From Ptiloglossa arizonensis (Eukaryota; Arthropoda; Insecta; Hymenoptera; Colletidae): a stretch of DNA of 64,000 nucleotides. The translations under genes were made by a program, and so were the position numbers. Shown here in pieces: positions 1-13,110 of the stretch. Under the pieces are notes generated by a model, which was not told the DNA's origin, searched no databases, and saw nothing but the letters and a program-made list of their open reading frames with translations. The DNA lies in NCBI RefSeq assembly GCF_051014685.1, contig NW_027479520.1, positions 1 through 64,000 on the forward strand, in the 5' to 3' direction. Within the stretch, counting starts at the first letter, position 1. Each line of letters opens with the position of its first letter.

Positions 1-2280
1 CAAGTCTGATACCCGAAACCAATAAATACAAAGGCCTAGGTGAAAAACCCACATATCTTTGCAATCGGGCGAGTTTCTACTTTCAGATGCAACAGGAATT
101 CCTCGAGTTCGTCAATCCGTTCGCGAGAAATGGGAGTTTGAAGTTAAGGAATGGTTGAGAAACCATCAAAATTTTCGCAAGTCTGATACTCGAAACCAAT
201 AACTACAAAGGGCCAGGGTAAAAATACACATACCGTGGTAATCGGGCGAGTTTCCACTTTCAGATGCAACAGGAATTTCTCGAGTTGGTCAATCCGTTCG
301 CGAGATATGGGAGTTTGAAGTTAAGGAATGGTTGAGAAACTATCAAAATTTTCGCAAGTCTGATACCCGAAACCAATAAATACAAAGGCCTAGGTGAAAA
401 ACACACATATCTTTGCAATCGGGCGAGTTTCTACTTTCAGATGCAACAGGAAATCCTCGAGTTCGTCCATCCGTTCGCGAGAAATGGGAGTTTGAAGTTA
501 AGGAATGGCTGAGAAACTATCAAAATTTTCGCAAGTCTGATACTCGAAACCAATAACTACAAAGGCCTAGGTGAAAAACACACATATCTTTGTAATCGGG
601 CGAGTTTCTACTTTCAGATGCAACTGGAATTTCTCGAGTTCGTCAATCCGTTCGCGAGAAATGGGAGTTTGAAGTTAAGGAATGGTTGAGAAACCATCAA
701 AATTTTCGCAAGTCTGATACCCGAAACCAATATCTACAAAGGCCTAGGTGAAAAACACACATATCTTTGTAATCGGGCGAGTTTCTACTCTAAGATGCAA
801 CAGGGATTTCTCGAGTTCGTCAATCCGTTCGCGAGATATGGGAGTTTGAAGTTAAGGCATGGTTGAGAAACCATCAACATTTTCGCAAGTCTGATACTCG
901 AAACCAATAACTGGAATGGCCTAGGGGAAAAGTACACACACCTTTGTAATCGGGCATGTTTCTACTTTCAGATGCAACAGGAATTTCTCGAGATCGTCGA
1001 TCCGTTCGCGAGAAATGGGAGTTTGAAGTTAAGGCATGGTTGAGATACTGTCAAAATTTTCGCAAGTCTGATACTCGAAACCAATAACTACAAAGGCCTA
1101 GGGGAAAAATGCACATACCTTTGTAATCGGGCGAGTTTCCACTTTTAGATGCAACAGGAATTTCTCGAGTGCTTCATTCCGTTCGCGAGATATGGGAGTT
1201 TGAAGTTAAGGAATGGTTGAGAAACAATCAAAATTTTCGCAAGTCTGATACTCGAAACCAATAACTACAAAGGCCTAGGTGAAAAACACACATACCGTTG
1301 TAATCGGGCGACATTCTACTTTCAGATGCACCAGGAATATCTCGAGTTCGTCAATCCGTTCGCGAGATATGGGAGTTTGAAGTTAAGGAATGGTTGAGAA
1401 ACCATCAAAAGTTTCGCAAGTCTGATACTCGAAACCAATAACTACAAAGGCCTAGAGGAAAAATGCACATACCTTTGTAATCGGGCGAGTTTCCACTTTT
1501 AGATGCAACAGGAATTTCTCGAGTGCTTCTTTCCGTTCGCGAGATATGGAAGTTAGAAGTTAAGGAATGATTGAGAAACCATCAAAATTTTCGCAGGTCG
1601 GGTACTCGAAACCAATAACTGGAATGGCCTACGGGAAAAGTACACACACCATTGTAATCGGGCGAGTTCCTACTTTTAGATGCAACAGGAATTTCTCGAG
1701 TTCGTCATTCCGTTCGCGAGATATGGGAGTTTGAAGTTAAAGAATGGTTGAGAAACAATCAAGATTTTCGCAATTCTGATGCTAGAAACGAATAACTGGA
1801 AAGGCCTAGGGGAAAAGTACACACAACATTATAATCATGCGAGTTTCTACTTTCAGATGCAACAGGAAATTCTTGAGTTCGTCAATCCGTTCGCGAGAAA
1901 TGGGAGATTGAATTTAAGGAATGGTTGAGAAACTGTAAAAATTTTCGGAAGTCTGATACGCGAAACCAATAACTACAATGGCCTAGGGGAAAAATGCACA
2001 TACCTTTGTAATCGGGCGAGTTTCCACTTTTAGATGCAACAGGAATTTCTCGAGTGCTTCTTTCCGTTCGCGAGATATGGAAGTTAGAAGTTAAGGAATG
2101 ATTGAGATACCATCAAAATTTTCGCAGGTCGGGTACTCGAAACCAATAACTGGAATGGCCTACGGGAAAAGTACACACACCTTTGTAATCGGGCGAGTTT
2201 CCACTTTCAGATGCAACAGGAATTTCTCGAGTTCGTCAATCCGTTCGCGAGATATGGGAGTTTGAAGTTAAGGAATGGTT

Positions 2281-3163
2281 GAGTAACCCTCAAAATTTTC
2301 GCAAGTCTGATACTCGAAACCAATAACTACAAAGGCCTAGGGGAAAAACACACATATCTTTGTAATCGGGCGAGTTTCTGCTTTCAGATGCAACAGGAAT
2401 TTCTCGAGTTCGCCAATCCGTTCGCGAGATATGGGAGTTCGAACTTAAGGAATGCTTGAGAAACCATCAAATTTTCGAAAGTCTGATACCCGAAACCAAT
2501 AACTACAAAGGCCTAGGGGAAAAATGCACATACCTTTGTAATCGGGCGAGTTTCCACTTTCAGATGCAACAGGAATTTCTCGAGTTCGTCATTCTGTTCG
2601 CGAGATATGGGAGTTTGAAGTTAAGGAATGCTTGAGAAACCATCTAAATTTTCGCAAGTCTGATACTCGAAACCAATAACTACAAAGGCCTAGGGGAAAA
2701 ATGCACACACCTTTGTAATCGGGCGAGTTTCCACTTTCAGATGCAACAGGAATTTCTCGAGTTCGTCGATCCGTTCGCGAGATATGGGAGTTTGAAGTTA
2801 AGGAATGCTTGAGAAACCATCAAAATTCTCGCAAGTCTGATACTCGAAACCAGTAACTACAAAGGCCTAGGGGAAAAATGCATATACCCTTGTAATCGGG
2901 CGAGTTTCCACTTTCAGATGCAACAGGAATTTCTCGAGTTCGTCAATCCGTTCGCGAGATATGGGAGTTTGAAGTTAAGGAATGGTTGAGTAACCCTCAA
3001 AATTTCGCAAGTCTGATACTCGAAACCAATAACTACAAAGGCCTAGGGGAAAAACACACATACCTTTGTAATCGGGCGAGTTTCCACTTTCAGATGCAAC
3101 AGGAATTTCTCGAGTTCGTCAATCCGTTCGCGAGATATGGGAGTTTGAAGTTAAGGAATGGTT
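2281..3163. repeat. 5-mer repeat unit (883 bp), copy 1
   Basis: The variant GAGTAACCCT occurs at 2281, 2988, 3164 and 3871, which gives alternating spacings of 707, 176 and 707 bp and a repeat unit of 883 bp, or five monomers. The marker GTTCGCCAATCC also recurs 883 bp apart (2411 and 3294). The unit contains a monomer with ATTTTCGAAAGTCTG and one with CATTCTGTTCGCGAG, which recur in the same order in the next unit. Confidence 0.85.
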
Positions 3164-3950
3164 GAGTAACCCTCAAAATTTTCGCAAGTCTGATACTCGA
3201 AACCAATAACTACAAAGGCCTAGGGGAAAAACACACATATCTTTGTAATCGGGCGAGTTTCTGCTTTCAGATGCAACAGGAAGTTCTCGAGTTCGCCAAT
3301 CCGTTCGCGAGATATGGGAGTTCGAACTTAAGGAATGCTTGAGAAACCATCAAATTTTCGAAAGTCTGATACCCGAAACCAATAACTACAAAGGCCTAGG
3401 GGAAAAATGCACATACCTTTGTAATCGGGCGAGTTTCCACTTTCAGATGCAACAGGAATTTCTCGAGTTCGTCATTCTGTTCGCGAGATATGGGAGTTTG
3501 AAGTTAAGGAATGCTTGAGAAACCATCTAAATTTTCGCAAGTCTGATACTCGAAACCAATAACTACAAAGGCCTAGGGGAAAAATGCACACACATTTGTA
3601 ATCGGGCGAGTTTCCACTTTCAGATGCAACAGGAATTTCTCGAGTTCGTCGATCCGTTCGCGAGATATGGGAGTTTGAAGTTAAGGAATGCTTGAGAAAC
3701 CATCAAAATTTTCGCAAGTCTGATACTCGAAACCAGTAACTACAAAGGCCTACGGAAAAAATGCACATACCTTTGTAATCAGGCGAGTTTCCACTTTCAG
3801 ATGCAACAGGAACTTCTCGAGTTCGTCAATCCATTCGCGAGATATGGGAGTTTGAAGTTAAGGAATGGTTGAGTAACCCTCAAAATTTTCGCAAGTCTGA
3901 TACTCGAAACCAATAACTACAAAGGCCTAGGGGAAAAATGCACACACCTT
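3164..3950. repeat. 5-mer repeat unit, copy 2 (partial)
   Basis: Second unit of the 883-bp repeat. It follows copy 1 through GAGTAACCCT at 3871 and then leaves the pattern at about 3950, where GTGCACACACC-type and CGAGTCTCTAC variants appear. It carries the private variants GGAAGTTCTCGAG near 3280 and GGCCTACGGAAAAAATGC near 3750, both of which reappear near 6990 and 7460. Confidence 0.8.
3538..3714. repeat. Reference type A monomer (177 bp)
   Basis: This is a representative 177-bp unit of subfamily A, phased to start at CAAGTCTGATACTCGAAACC. Type A is recognised by ACTACAAAGGCCTAGGGGAA in the variable segment, TGCACACAC or TGCACATACC after it, CGAGTTTCCAC, and ATGCTTGAGAAACC near the end. 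A common sub-variant replaces ACTACAAAGGCC with ACTGGAATGACC and carries GTGCACACACC. The next monomer begins at 3715. The ATGCTT variant puts one mismatch in the dyad that is perfect in type B. Confidence 0.9.
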
Positions 3951-4718
3951 TGTAATCGGGCGAGTCTCTACTTTCAGATGCAACAGGAATTTCTCGAGTT
4001 CGTCAATCCGTTCGCGAGATATGGGAGTTTGAAGTTAACGAATGGTTGGGGTACCCTCAAAATTTTCGCAAGTCTGATACTCGAAACCAATAACTACTTA
4101 GGCCTAGGGGAAAAACACACATATCTTTGTAATCGGGCGAGTATCTTATATCAGATGCAACAGGAATTTCTCGAGTTCGTCAATCCGTTCGCGAGATATG
4201 GGAGTTTGAAGTTAAGGAATGGTTGAGAAATCATCAAAATTGTCGCATGTCTGATACTCGAAACCAATAACTACAAAGGCATAGGGGAAAAATGCACATA
4301 CCCTTGTAGTCGGGCGAGTTTCCACTTTCAAATGCAACAGGAATTTCTGGAGTTCGTCAATCCGTTCGCGAGATATGGGAATTTTGAAGGTTAGGAATGC
4401 TTGAGAAACCATCAAAATTTTCGCTGGTCTGATACTCGAAACGAATAACTACAAAGGCCTAGGGGAAAAATGCACATACCTTTGTAATCGGGCGAGTTTC
4501 CACTTTCAGATGCAACAGGAATATGTCGAGTTCGTCAATCCGTTCGCGAGATATGTGAGTTTGAAGGTTAGGAATGCTTGAGAAACCATCAAAATTTTCG
4601 CTGGTCTGATACTCGAAACCAATAACTGGAATGACCTAGGGGAAAAGTGCACACACCATTTTAATCGGGCGAGTTTCTGCTTTCAGATGCAACAGGAATT
4701 TCTCAATTTTGTCAATCC

Positions 4719-4735
4719 GTTCGTGAGATACGGGA
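4719..4735 (+). other. Full match to the CENP-B box core
   Basis: GTTCGTGAGATACGGGA matches all nine fixed positions of NTTCGNNNNANNCGGGN. It is the only full match I noticed. The monomer is otherwise a divergent type A copy (TCTCAATTTTGTCAATCC, AAATTAAGGATAGG), so the C may be an ancestral base kept here or a private T-to-C change. Confidence 0.5.
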
Positions 4736-6639
4736 GTTTAAAATTAAGGATAGGTTGAGAAACCATCACAATTTTCGCAAGTCTGATACTCGAAACCAAC
4801 AACTACAAAGGCCTAGGGGAAAAATACACATACCGTTGTAATCGGGCGAGTTTCCACTTTCAGATGCAACAGGAATTTCTCGAGTTCGTTAATCCGTTCA
4901 CGAGATATGGGAGTTCGAAGTTAAGGATTGGTTGAGAAACCATCGAAATTTTCGCAATTCTGATGCTAGAAACGAATAACTGGAATGGCCTAGGGAAAAG
5001 TACACACACCATTCTAATGGGGCGAGTCTCTACTTTCAGATGAAACAGGAATTTGTCGAGTTCGTCAATCCGTTCGCGAGATATGGGAGTTTGAACTTAA
5101 GGAATGCTTGAGAAACAATCAAAATTTTCGAAAGTCTGATACTCGAAACCAATAACTACAAAGGCCTAGGGGAAAATGCAGATACCTTTGTAATCGGGCG
5201 AGTTTCCACTTTCAGATGCAACAGGAATTTCTCGAGTTCGTCATTCCGTTCGCGAGATATGTGAGTTTGAAGGTTAGGAATGCTTGAGAAACCATCAAAA
5301 TTTTCGCTGGTCTGATACTCGAAACCAATAACTGGAATGACCTAGGGGAAATGTGCACACACCATTGTAATCGGGCGAGTTTCTGCTTTCAGATGCAACA
5401 GGAATTTCTCGATTTTGTCAATCCGTTCGTGAGATATGGGAGTTTGAAGTTAAGGATAGGTTGAGAAACCATCGACATTTTCGCAATTCTGATGCTAGAA
5501 ACGAATAAATGGAATGGCCTACGGGAAAAGTACACACTCTATTCTAATCGGGCGAGTCTCTACTTTCAGATGCAACAGGAATTTCCCGAGTTCGTCAATC
5601 CGTTCGCGAGATAAGGGAGTTTGAAGTTAACGAATGGTTGGGAAACCCTCAAAATTTTCGCAAGTCTGATACTCGAAACCAATAACTACTTAGGCCTAGG
5701 GGAAAAATACACATATTTTTGTAATCGAGCGAGTTTCTAATTTCAGATGCAACAGGAATTTCTCGAGTTCGTCAATCCGTTCGCGAGATATGGGAGTTTG
5801 AAGTTAAGGAATGCTTGAGAAACCATCAAAATTTTCGCTGGTCTGATACTCGAAACCAATAACTGGAATAACCTAGGGGAAAAGTGCACACACCTTTGTA
5901 ATCGGGCGAGTTTCCACATTCAGATGCAACAGGAATTTCTCGAGTTCGTCAATCCGTTCGCGAGATAAGGGAGTTTGAAGTTAACGAATGGTTGGGAAAC
6001 CCTCAAAATTTTCGAAAGTCTGATACTCGAAACGAATAACTACAAAGGCCTAGGGGATAAATGCACATACCTTTGTAATCGAGCGAGTTTCCACTTTCAG
6101 ATGCAACAGGAATTTCTCGAGTTCGTCATTCTGTTCGCGAGATATGGGAGTTTCAAGTTAAGGAATGCTTGAGAAACCATCAAAATTTTCGCAAGTCTGA
6201 TACTCGAAACCAATAACTACAAAGGCCTAGGGGAAAAATGCACACACCTTTGTAATCGGGCGAGTTTCCACATTCAGATGCAACAGCAATTTCTCGAGTT
6301 CGTCAATCCGTTCGCGAGATATGGGGGTTTGAAGTTAAGGAATGCTTGAGAAACCATCAAAATTTTCGCAAGTCTGATACTCGAAACCAGTAACTACAAA
6401 GGCCTAGGGGAAAAATGCACATACCCTTGTAATCGGGCGAGTTTCCACTTTGAGATGCAACAGGAATTCCTCGAGTTCGTCAATCCGTTCGCGAGATATG
6501 GGAGTTTGAAGTTAAGGAATGCTTGAGAAACCATCAAAATTTTCGAAAGTCTGATACTCGAAACCAATAACTACAAAGGCCTAGGGGAAAATGCAGATAC
6601 CTTTGTAATCGGGCGAGTTTCCACTTTCAGATGCAACAG

Positions 6640-7680
6640 GAATTTCTCGAGTTCGTCGATCCGTTCGCGAGATATGGGAGTTTGAAGTTAAGGAATGCTT
6701 GAGAAACCATCAAAATTCTCGCAAGTCTGATACTCGAAACCAGTAACTACAAAGGCCTAGGGGAAAAATGCATATACCTTTGTAATCGGGCGAGTTTCCA
6801 CTTTCAGATGCAACAGGAATTTCTCGAGTTCGTCAATCCGTTCGCGAGATATGGGAGTTTGAAGTTAAGGAATGGTTGAGTAACCCTCAAAATTTTCGCA
6901 AGTCTGATACTCGAAACCAATAACTACAAAGGCCTAGGGGAAAAACACACATATCTTTGTAATCGTGCTAGTTTCTGCTTTCAGATGCAACAGGAAGTTC
7001 TCGAGTTCGCCAATCCGTTCGCGAGATATGGGAGTTCGAACTTAAGGAATGCTTGAGAAACCATCAAATTTTCGAAAGTCTGATACCCGAAACCAATAAC
7101 TACAAAGGCCTAGGGGAAAAATGCACATACCTTTGTAATCGGGCGAGTTTCCACTTTCAGATGCAACAGGAATTTCTCGAGTTCGTCATTCTGTTCGCGA
7201 GATATGGGAGTTTGAAGTTAAGGAATGCTTGAGAAACCATCTAAATTTTCGCAAGTCTGATACTCGAAACCAATAACTACAAAGGCCTAGGGGAAAAATG
7301 CACACACATTTGTAATCGGGCGAGTTTCCACTTTCAGATGCAACAGGAATTTCTCGAGTTCGTCGATCCGTTCGCGAGATATGGGAGTTTGCAGTTAAGG
7401 AATGCTTGAGAAACCATCAAAATTTTCGCAAGTCTGATACTCGAAACCAGTAACTACAAAGGCCTACGGAAAAAATGCACATACCTTTGTAATCAGGCGA
7501 GTTTCCACTTTCAGATGCAACAGGAATTTCTCGAGTTCGTCAATCCATTCGCGAGATATGGGAGTTTGAAGTTAAGGAATGGTTGAGTAACCCTCAAAAT
7601 TTTCGCAAGTCTGATACTCGAAACCAATAACTACAAAGGCCTAGGGGAAAAACACACATATCTTTGTAATCGGGCGAGTT
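6640..7680. repeat. Displaced copy of the 5-mer unit
   Basis: GAGTAACCCT at 6878 and 7585 (707 bp apart) and GTTCGCCAATCC near 7006 reproduce copy 2 of the 5-mer at an offset of 3714 bp, about 21 monomers. The private variants GGAAGTTCTCGAG and GGCCTACGGAAAAAATGC are shared with 3164-3950 and not with 2281-3163, so this stretch was copied from the second unit or the reverse. Confidence 0.8.
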
Positions 7681-8912
7681 TCTGCTTTCAGATGCAACAG
7701 GAATTTCTCGAGTTCGTCAATTCGTTCGCGAGATATGGGAGTTTGAAGTTAAGGAATGCTTGAGAAACCATCAAAATTTTCGAAAGTCTGATACTCGAAA
7801 CGAATAACTACAAAGGCCTAGGGGAAAAATGCACATACCTTTGTAATCGGGCGAGTTTCCACTTTCAGATGCAACAGGAATTTCTCGAGTTCGTCATTCT
7901 GTTCGCGAGATATGGAAGTTTGAAGTTAAGGAATGCTTGAGAAACAATCAAAATTTTCGCAAGTCTGATACTCGAAACGAATAACTACAAAAGCCTAGGG
8001 GAAAAATGCACATACCTTTGTAATCGGGCGAGTTTCCACTTTCAGATGCAACAGGAATTTCTCGAGTTCGTCATTCTGTTCGCGAGATATGGGAGTTTGA
8101 AGTTAAGGAATGCTTGAGAAACCATCAAAATTTTCGAAAGTCTGATGCTCGAAATCAATAACTACAAAGGCCTAGGGGAAAAATGCACATACCTTTGTAA
8201 TCGGGCGAGTTTCCACTTTCAGATGCAACAGGAATTTATCGAGTTCGTCGATCCGTTCGCGAGATATGGGAGTTTGAAGTTAAGGAATGCTTGAGAAACC
8301 ATCAAAATTCTCGCAAGTCTGATACTCGAAACCAATAACTACAAAGGCCTAGGGGAAAAACACACATATCTTTGTAATCGGGCGAGTTTCTGCTTTCAGA
8401 TGCAACAGGAATTTCTCGAGTTCGTCAATCCGTTCGCGAGATATGGAAGTTTGAAGTTAAGGAATGCTTGAGAAACCATCAAAATTTTCGCAAGTCTGAT
8501 ACTCGAAACCAATAACTGGAATGACCTAGGCGAAAAGTGCACACACCATTGTAATCGGGCGAGTTTCTGCTTTCAGATGCAACAGGAATTTCTCGAGTGC
8601 GTCAATCCGTTCGCGATATATGGCAGTTTGAAGTTAAGGAATGGTTGGGAAACCCTCAAAATTTTCGCAAGTCTGATACTCGAAACCAATAACTACAAAG
8701 GCCTAGAGGAAAAATACACATACCTTTGTAATCGGGCGAGTTTCTACATTCAGATGCAACAGGAATTTCTCGAGTTCGTCAATCCGTTCGCGAGATATGG
8801 AAGTTTGAAGTTAAGGAATGCTTGAGAAACCATCAAAATTTTCGCAAGTCTGATACTCGAAACCAATAACTGGAATGACCTAGGCGAAAAGTGCACACAC
8901 CACTCTAATCGG

Positions 8913-9380
8913 GCGAGTCTCTACTTTCAGATGCAACAGGAATTTCTCGAGTTCGTCAATCCGTTCGCGAGATATGGGAGTTTGAAGTTAACGAATGGTT
9001 GGGGTACCCTCAAAATTTTCGCAAGTCTGATACTCGAAACCAATAACTACTTAGGCCTAGGGGAAAAACACACATATCTTTGTAATCGGGCGAGTATCTT
9101 ATATCAGATGCAACAGGAATTTCTCGAGTTCGTCAATCCGTTCGCGAGATATGGGAGTTTGAAGTTAAGGAATGGTTGAGAAACCATCAAAATTGTCGCA
9201 TGTCTGATACTCGAAACCAATAACTACAAAGGCATAGGGGAAAAATGCACATACCCTTGTAGTCGGGCGAGTTTCCACTTTCAAATGCAACAGGAATTGC
9301 TGGAGTTCGTCAATCCGTTCGCGAGATATGGGAATTTTGAAGGTTAGGAATGCTTGAGAAACCATCAAAATTTTCGCTGG
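8913..9380. repeat. Copy of 3960-4427 at offset 4953
   Basis: The distinctive monomers with AACGAATGGTTGGGGTACCC, CGAGTATCTTATATCAG and AATTGTCGCATGTCTG are found at 3960-4260 and again here, 4953 bp (28 monomers minus 3 bp) later. The match ends after CGCTGGTCTGATACTCGAAAC, where 4440 has GAATAACTACAAAGG and this copy has CAATAACTGGAATGACC. A related monomer group follows 709 bp (four monomers) further on, at about 9700-10137. Confidence 0.8.
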
Positions 9381-10439
9381 TCTGATACTCGAAACCAATA
9401 ACTGGAATGACCTAGGGGAAAAGTGCACACACCATTGTAATCGGGCGAGTTTGTGCTTTCAGATGCAACAGGAATTTCTCGAGTTCGTCAATCCGTTCGC
9501 GAGATATGGGAGTTTGAAGTTAAGGAATGCTTGAGAAACCATCAAAATTTTCGAAAGTCTGATACTCGAAATCAATAACTTCAAAGGCCTAGGGGAAAAA
9601 TGCACATACCTTTGTAATCGGGCGAGTTTCCACTTTCAGATGCAACAGGAATTTCTCGAGTTCGTCGACCCGTTCGCGAGATATGGGAGTTTGAAGTTAA
9701 CGAATGGTTGGGAAACCCTCAAAATTTTCGCAAGTCTGATACTCGAAACCAATAACTACTTAGGCCTAGGGGAAAAATACACATAACTTTGTAATCGGGC
9801 GAGTATCTAATATCAGATGCAACAGGAATTTCTCGAGTTCGTCAATCCGTTCGCGAGATATGGGAGTTTGAAGTTAAGGAATGGTTGAGAAACCATCAAA
9901 ATTGTCGCAAGTCTGATACTCGAAACCAATAACTACAAAGGCATAGGGGAAAAATGCACATACCTTTGTAATCGGGCGAGTTTCCACTTTCAGATGCAAC
10001 AGGAATTTCTGGAGTTCGTCAATCCGTTCGCGAGATATGGGAATTTTGAAGGTTAGGAATGCTTGAGAAACCATCAAAATTTTCGCTGGTCTGATACTCG
10101 AGACCAATAACTGGAATGACCTAGGGGAAAAGTGCACACACCATTGTAATCGGGCGAGTTTCTGCTTTCAGATATAACAGGAATTTCTCGAGTATGTCAT
10201 TCCGTTCGCGAGATATGGGAGTTTGAAGTTAAGGAATGCTTGAGAAACCATCAAAATTATCGCAAGTCTGATACTCGAAACCAATAACAACAAAGGCCTT
10301 GGGGAAAAATACACGCACCGTTGTAATCGGGCGAGTTTCTGCTTTCAGATGCAATAGGAAATTCTCGAGTTCGTCAATCCGTTCGCGAGATATGGAAGTT
10401 TGAAGTTAAGGAATGTTTGAGAAACCATCAAAATTTTCG

Positions 10440-11200
10440 CTTGTCTGATACTCGAAACCAATAACTGGAATGACCTAGGGGAGAAGTGCACACACCTTTG
10501 TAATCGGGCGAGTTTCCACATTCAGATGCAACAGGAATTTCTCGAGTTCGTCAATCCGTTCGCGAGATAAGGGAGTTTGAAGTTAACGAATGGTTGGGAA
10601 ACCCTCAAAATTTTCGAAAGTCTGATACTCGAAACGAATAACTACAAAGGCCGTGGGGAAAAATGCACATACCTTTGTAATCGAGCGAGTTTCCACTTTC
10701 AGATGCAACAGGAATTTCTCGAGTTCGTCATTCTGTTCGCGAGATATGGGAGTTTCAAGTTAAGGAATGCTTGAGAAACCATCAAAATTTTCGCAAGTCT
10801 GATACTCGAAACCAATAACTACAAAGGCCTAGGGGAAAAATGCACACACCTTTGTAATCGGGCGAGTTTCCACATTCAGATGCAACAGCAATTTCTCGAG
10901 TTCGTCAATCCGTTCGCGAGATATGGGGGTTTGAAGTTAAGGAATGCTTGAGAAACCATCAAAATTTTCGCAAGTCTGATACTCGAAACCAGTAACTACA
11001 AAGGCCTAGGGGAAAAATGCACATACCCTTGTAATCGGGCGAGTTTCCACTTTGAGATGCAACAGGAATTTCTCGAGTTCGTCAATCCGTTCGCGAGATA
11101 TGGGAGTTTGAAGTTAAGGAATGCTTGAGAAACCATCAAAATTTTCGAAAGTCTGATACTCGAAACCAATAACTACAAAGGCCTAGGGGAAAATGCAGAT
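10440..11200. repeat. Copy of 5840-6600 at offset 4602
   Basis: The run GTGCACACACCTTTG, TTCCACATTCAGATG, GAGATAAGGGAG, AACGAATGGTTGGGAAACCC, GAGCGAGTTTCCAC, CATTCTGTTCGCGAG and GAGTTTCAAGTTAAGG occurs in the same order at about 5840-6600 and here, at an offset of 4602 bp (26 monomers). A shorter part recurs again 2122 bp later at about 12300-13110, with the rare variant CAGATATAACAGG preceding both. Confidence 0.8.
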
Positions 11201-12289
11201 ACCTTTGTAATCGGGCGAGTTTCCACTTTCAGATGCAACAGGAATTTTTCGAGTTCGTCATTCCGTTCGCGAGATATGTGAGTTTGAAGGTTAGGAATGC
11301 TTGAGAAACCATCAAAATTTTCGCTGGTCTGATACTCGAAACCAATAACTGGAATGACCTAGGGGAAATGTGCACACACCATTGTAATCGGGCGAGTTTC
11401 TGCTTTCAGATGCAACAGGAATTTCTCGATTTTGTCAATCCGTTCGTGAGATATGGGAGTTTGAAGTTAAGGATAGGTTGAGAAACCATCCAAATTTTCG
11501 CAATTCTGATGCTAGAAACGAATAACTGGTATGGCCTAGGGGAAAAGTACACACACCACTCTAATCGGGCGAGTCTCTACTTTCAGATGCAACAGGAATT
11601 TCTCGAGTTCGTCAATCCGTTCGCGAGATATGGGAGTTTGAAGTTATCGAATGGTTGGGGTACCCTCAAAATTTTCGCAAGTCTGATACTCGAAACCAAT
11701 AACTTCTTAGGCCTAGGGGAAAAACACACATATCTTTGTAATCGGGCGAGTATCTAATATCAGATGCAACAGGAATTTCTCGAGTTCGTCAATCCGTTCG
11801 CGAGATATGGGAGTTTGAAGTTAAGGAATGCTTGAGAAACCATCAAAATTTTCGCTGGTCTGATACTCGAAACCAATAACTGGAATGACCTAGGGGAAAA
11901 GTGCACACACCGTTGTAATCGGGCGAGTTTCTGCTTTCAGATGCAACAGGAATTTCTCGATTTTGTCAATCCGTTCGTGAGATATGGGAGTTTGAAATTA
12001 AGGATAGGTTGAGAAACCATCACAATTTTCGCAATTCTGATACTCGAAACCAACAACAACAAAGGCTAGGGGAAAAATACACATACCGTTGTAATCGGGC
12101 GAGTTTCCACTTTCAGATGCAAAAGGAATTTCTCGAGTTCGTCATTCCGTTCGCGAGATATGGGAGTTTGAAGTTAAGGAATGCTTGAGAAACCATCAAA
12201 ATTTTCGCAAGGCTGATACTCGAAACCAATAACTGGAATGGGCTAGGGGAAAAGTACACACACAATTGTAATCATGCGAGTTTCTAATT

Positions 12290-13110
12290 TCAGATATAAC
12301 AGGAATTTCTCGAGTACGTCATTCCGTTCGCGAGATATGGGAGTTTGAAGTTAAGGAATGCTTGAGAAACCATCAAAATTATCGCAAGTCTGATACTCGA
12401 AACCAATAACAACAAAGGCCTTGGGGAAAAATACACGCACCGTTGTAATCGGGCGAGTTTCTGCTTTCAGATGCAATAGGAAATTCTCGAGTTCGTCAAT
12501 CCGTTCGTGAGATATGGAAGTTTGAAGTTAAGGAATGTTTGAGAAACCATCAAAATTTTCGCTTGTCTGATACTCGAAACCAATAACTGGAATGACCTAG
12601 GGGAGAAGTGCACACACCTTTGTAATCGGGCGAGTTTCCACATTCAGATGCAACAGGAATTTCTCGAGTTCGTCAATCCGTTCGCGAGATAAGGGAGTTT
12701 GAAGTTAACGAATGGTTGGGAAACCCTCAAAATTTTCGAAAGTCTGATACTCGAAACGAATAACTACAAAGGCCTAGGGGAAAAATGCACATACCTTTGT
12801 AATCGAGCGAGTTTCCACTTTCAGATGCAACAGGAATTTCTCGAAATCGTCATTCTGTTCGCGAGATATGGGAGTTTCAAGTTAAGGAATGCTTGAGAAA
12901 CCATCAAAATTTTCGCTAGTCTGATACTCGAAACCAATAACTACAAAGGCCTAGGGGAAAAATGCACACACCTTTGTAATCGGGCGAGTTTCCACATTCA
13001 CATGCAACAGGAATTTCTCGAGTTCGTCAATCCGTTCGCGAGATATGGGGGTTTGAAGTTAAGGAATGCTTGAGAAACCATCAAAATTTTCGCAAGTCTG
13101 ATACTCGAAA
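12290..13110. repeat. Copy of 10168-10988 at offset 2122
   Basis: Starts with the rare variant CAGATATAACAGGAATTTCTC and runs through ACAACAAAGGCCTTGGGG, CAGATGCAATAGGAAATTC, CGCTTGTCTGATACTCG and GGGGAGAAGTGCACAC in the same order as 10168-10988. The offset of 2122 bp equals 12 monomers minus 2 bp. One difference is GTTCGTGAGATATGG near 12505 against GTTCGCGAGATATGG. Confidence 0.8.

Noticed and set aside
3978..4226. Open reading frame beginning MQQEFLEFVNPF on the plus strand and its many relatives
   Set aside because: It spans more than one satellite monomer, repeats itself with a 59-residue period, occurs wherever a particular stop is mutated, and has relatives on both strands. No coding gene is supported.
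9165..9428. Minus-strand frames beginning MHFSPRSFQ, MVSSIRLAK and MYFSPRPFQ
   Set aside because: These are the reverse-complement reading of the same monomers; their presence follows copy number of the satellite and they show no promoter, start context or domain.
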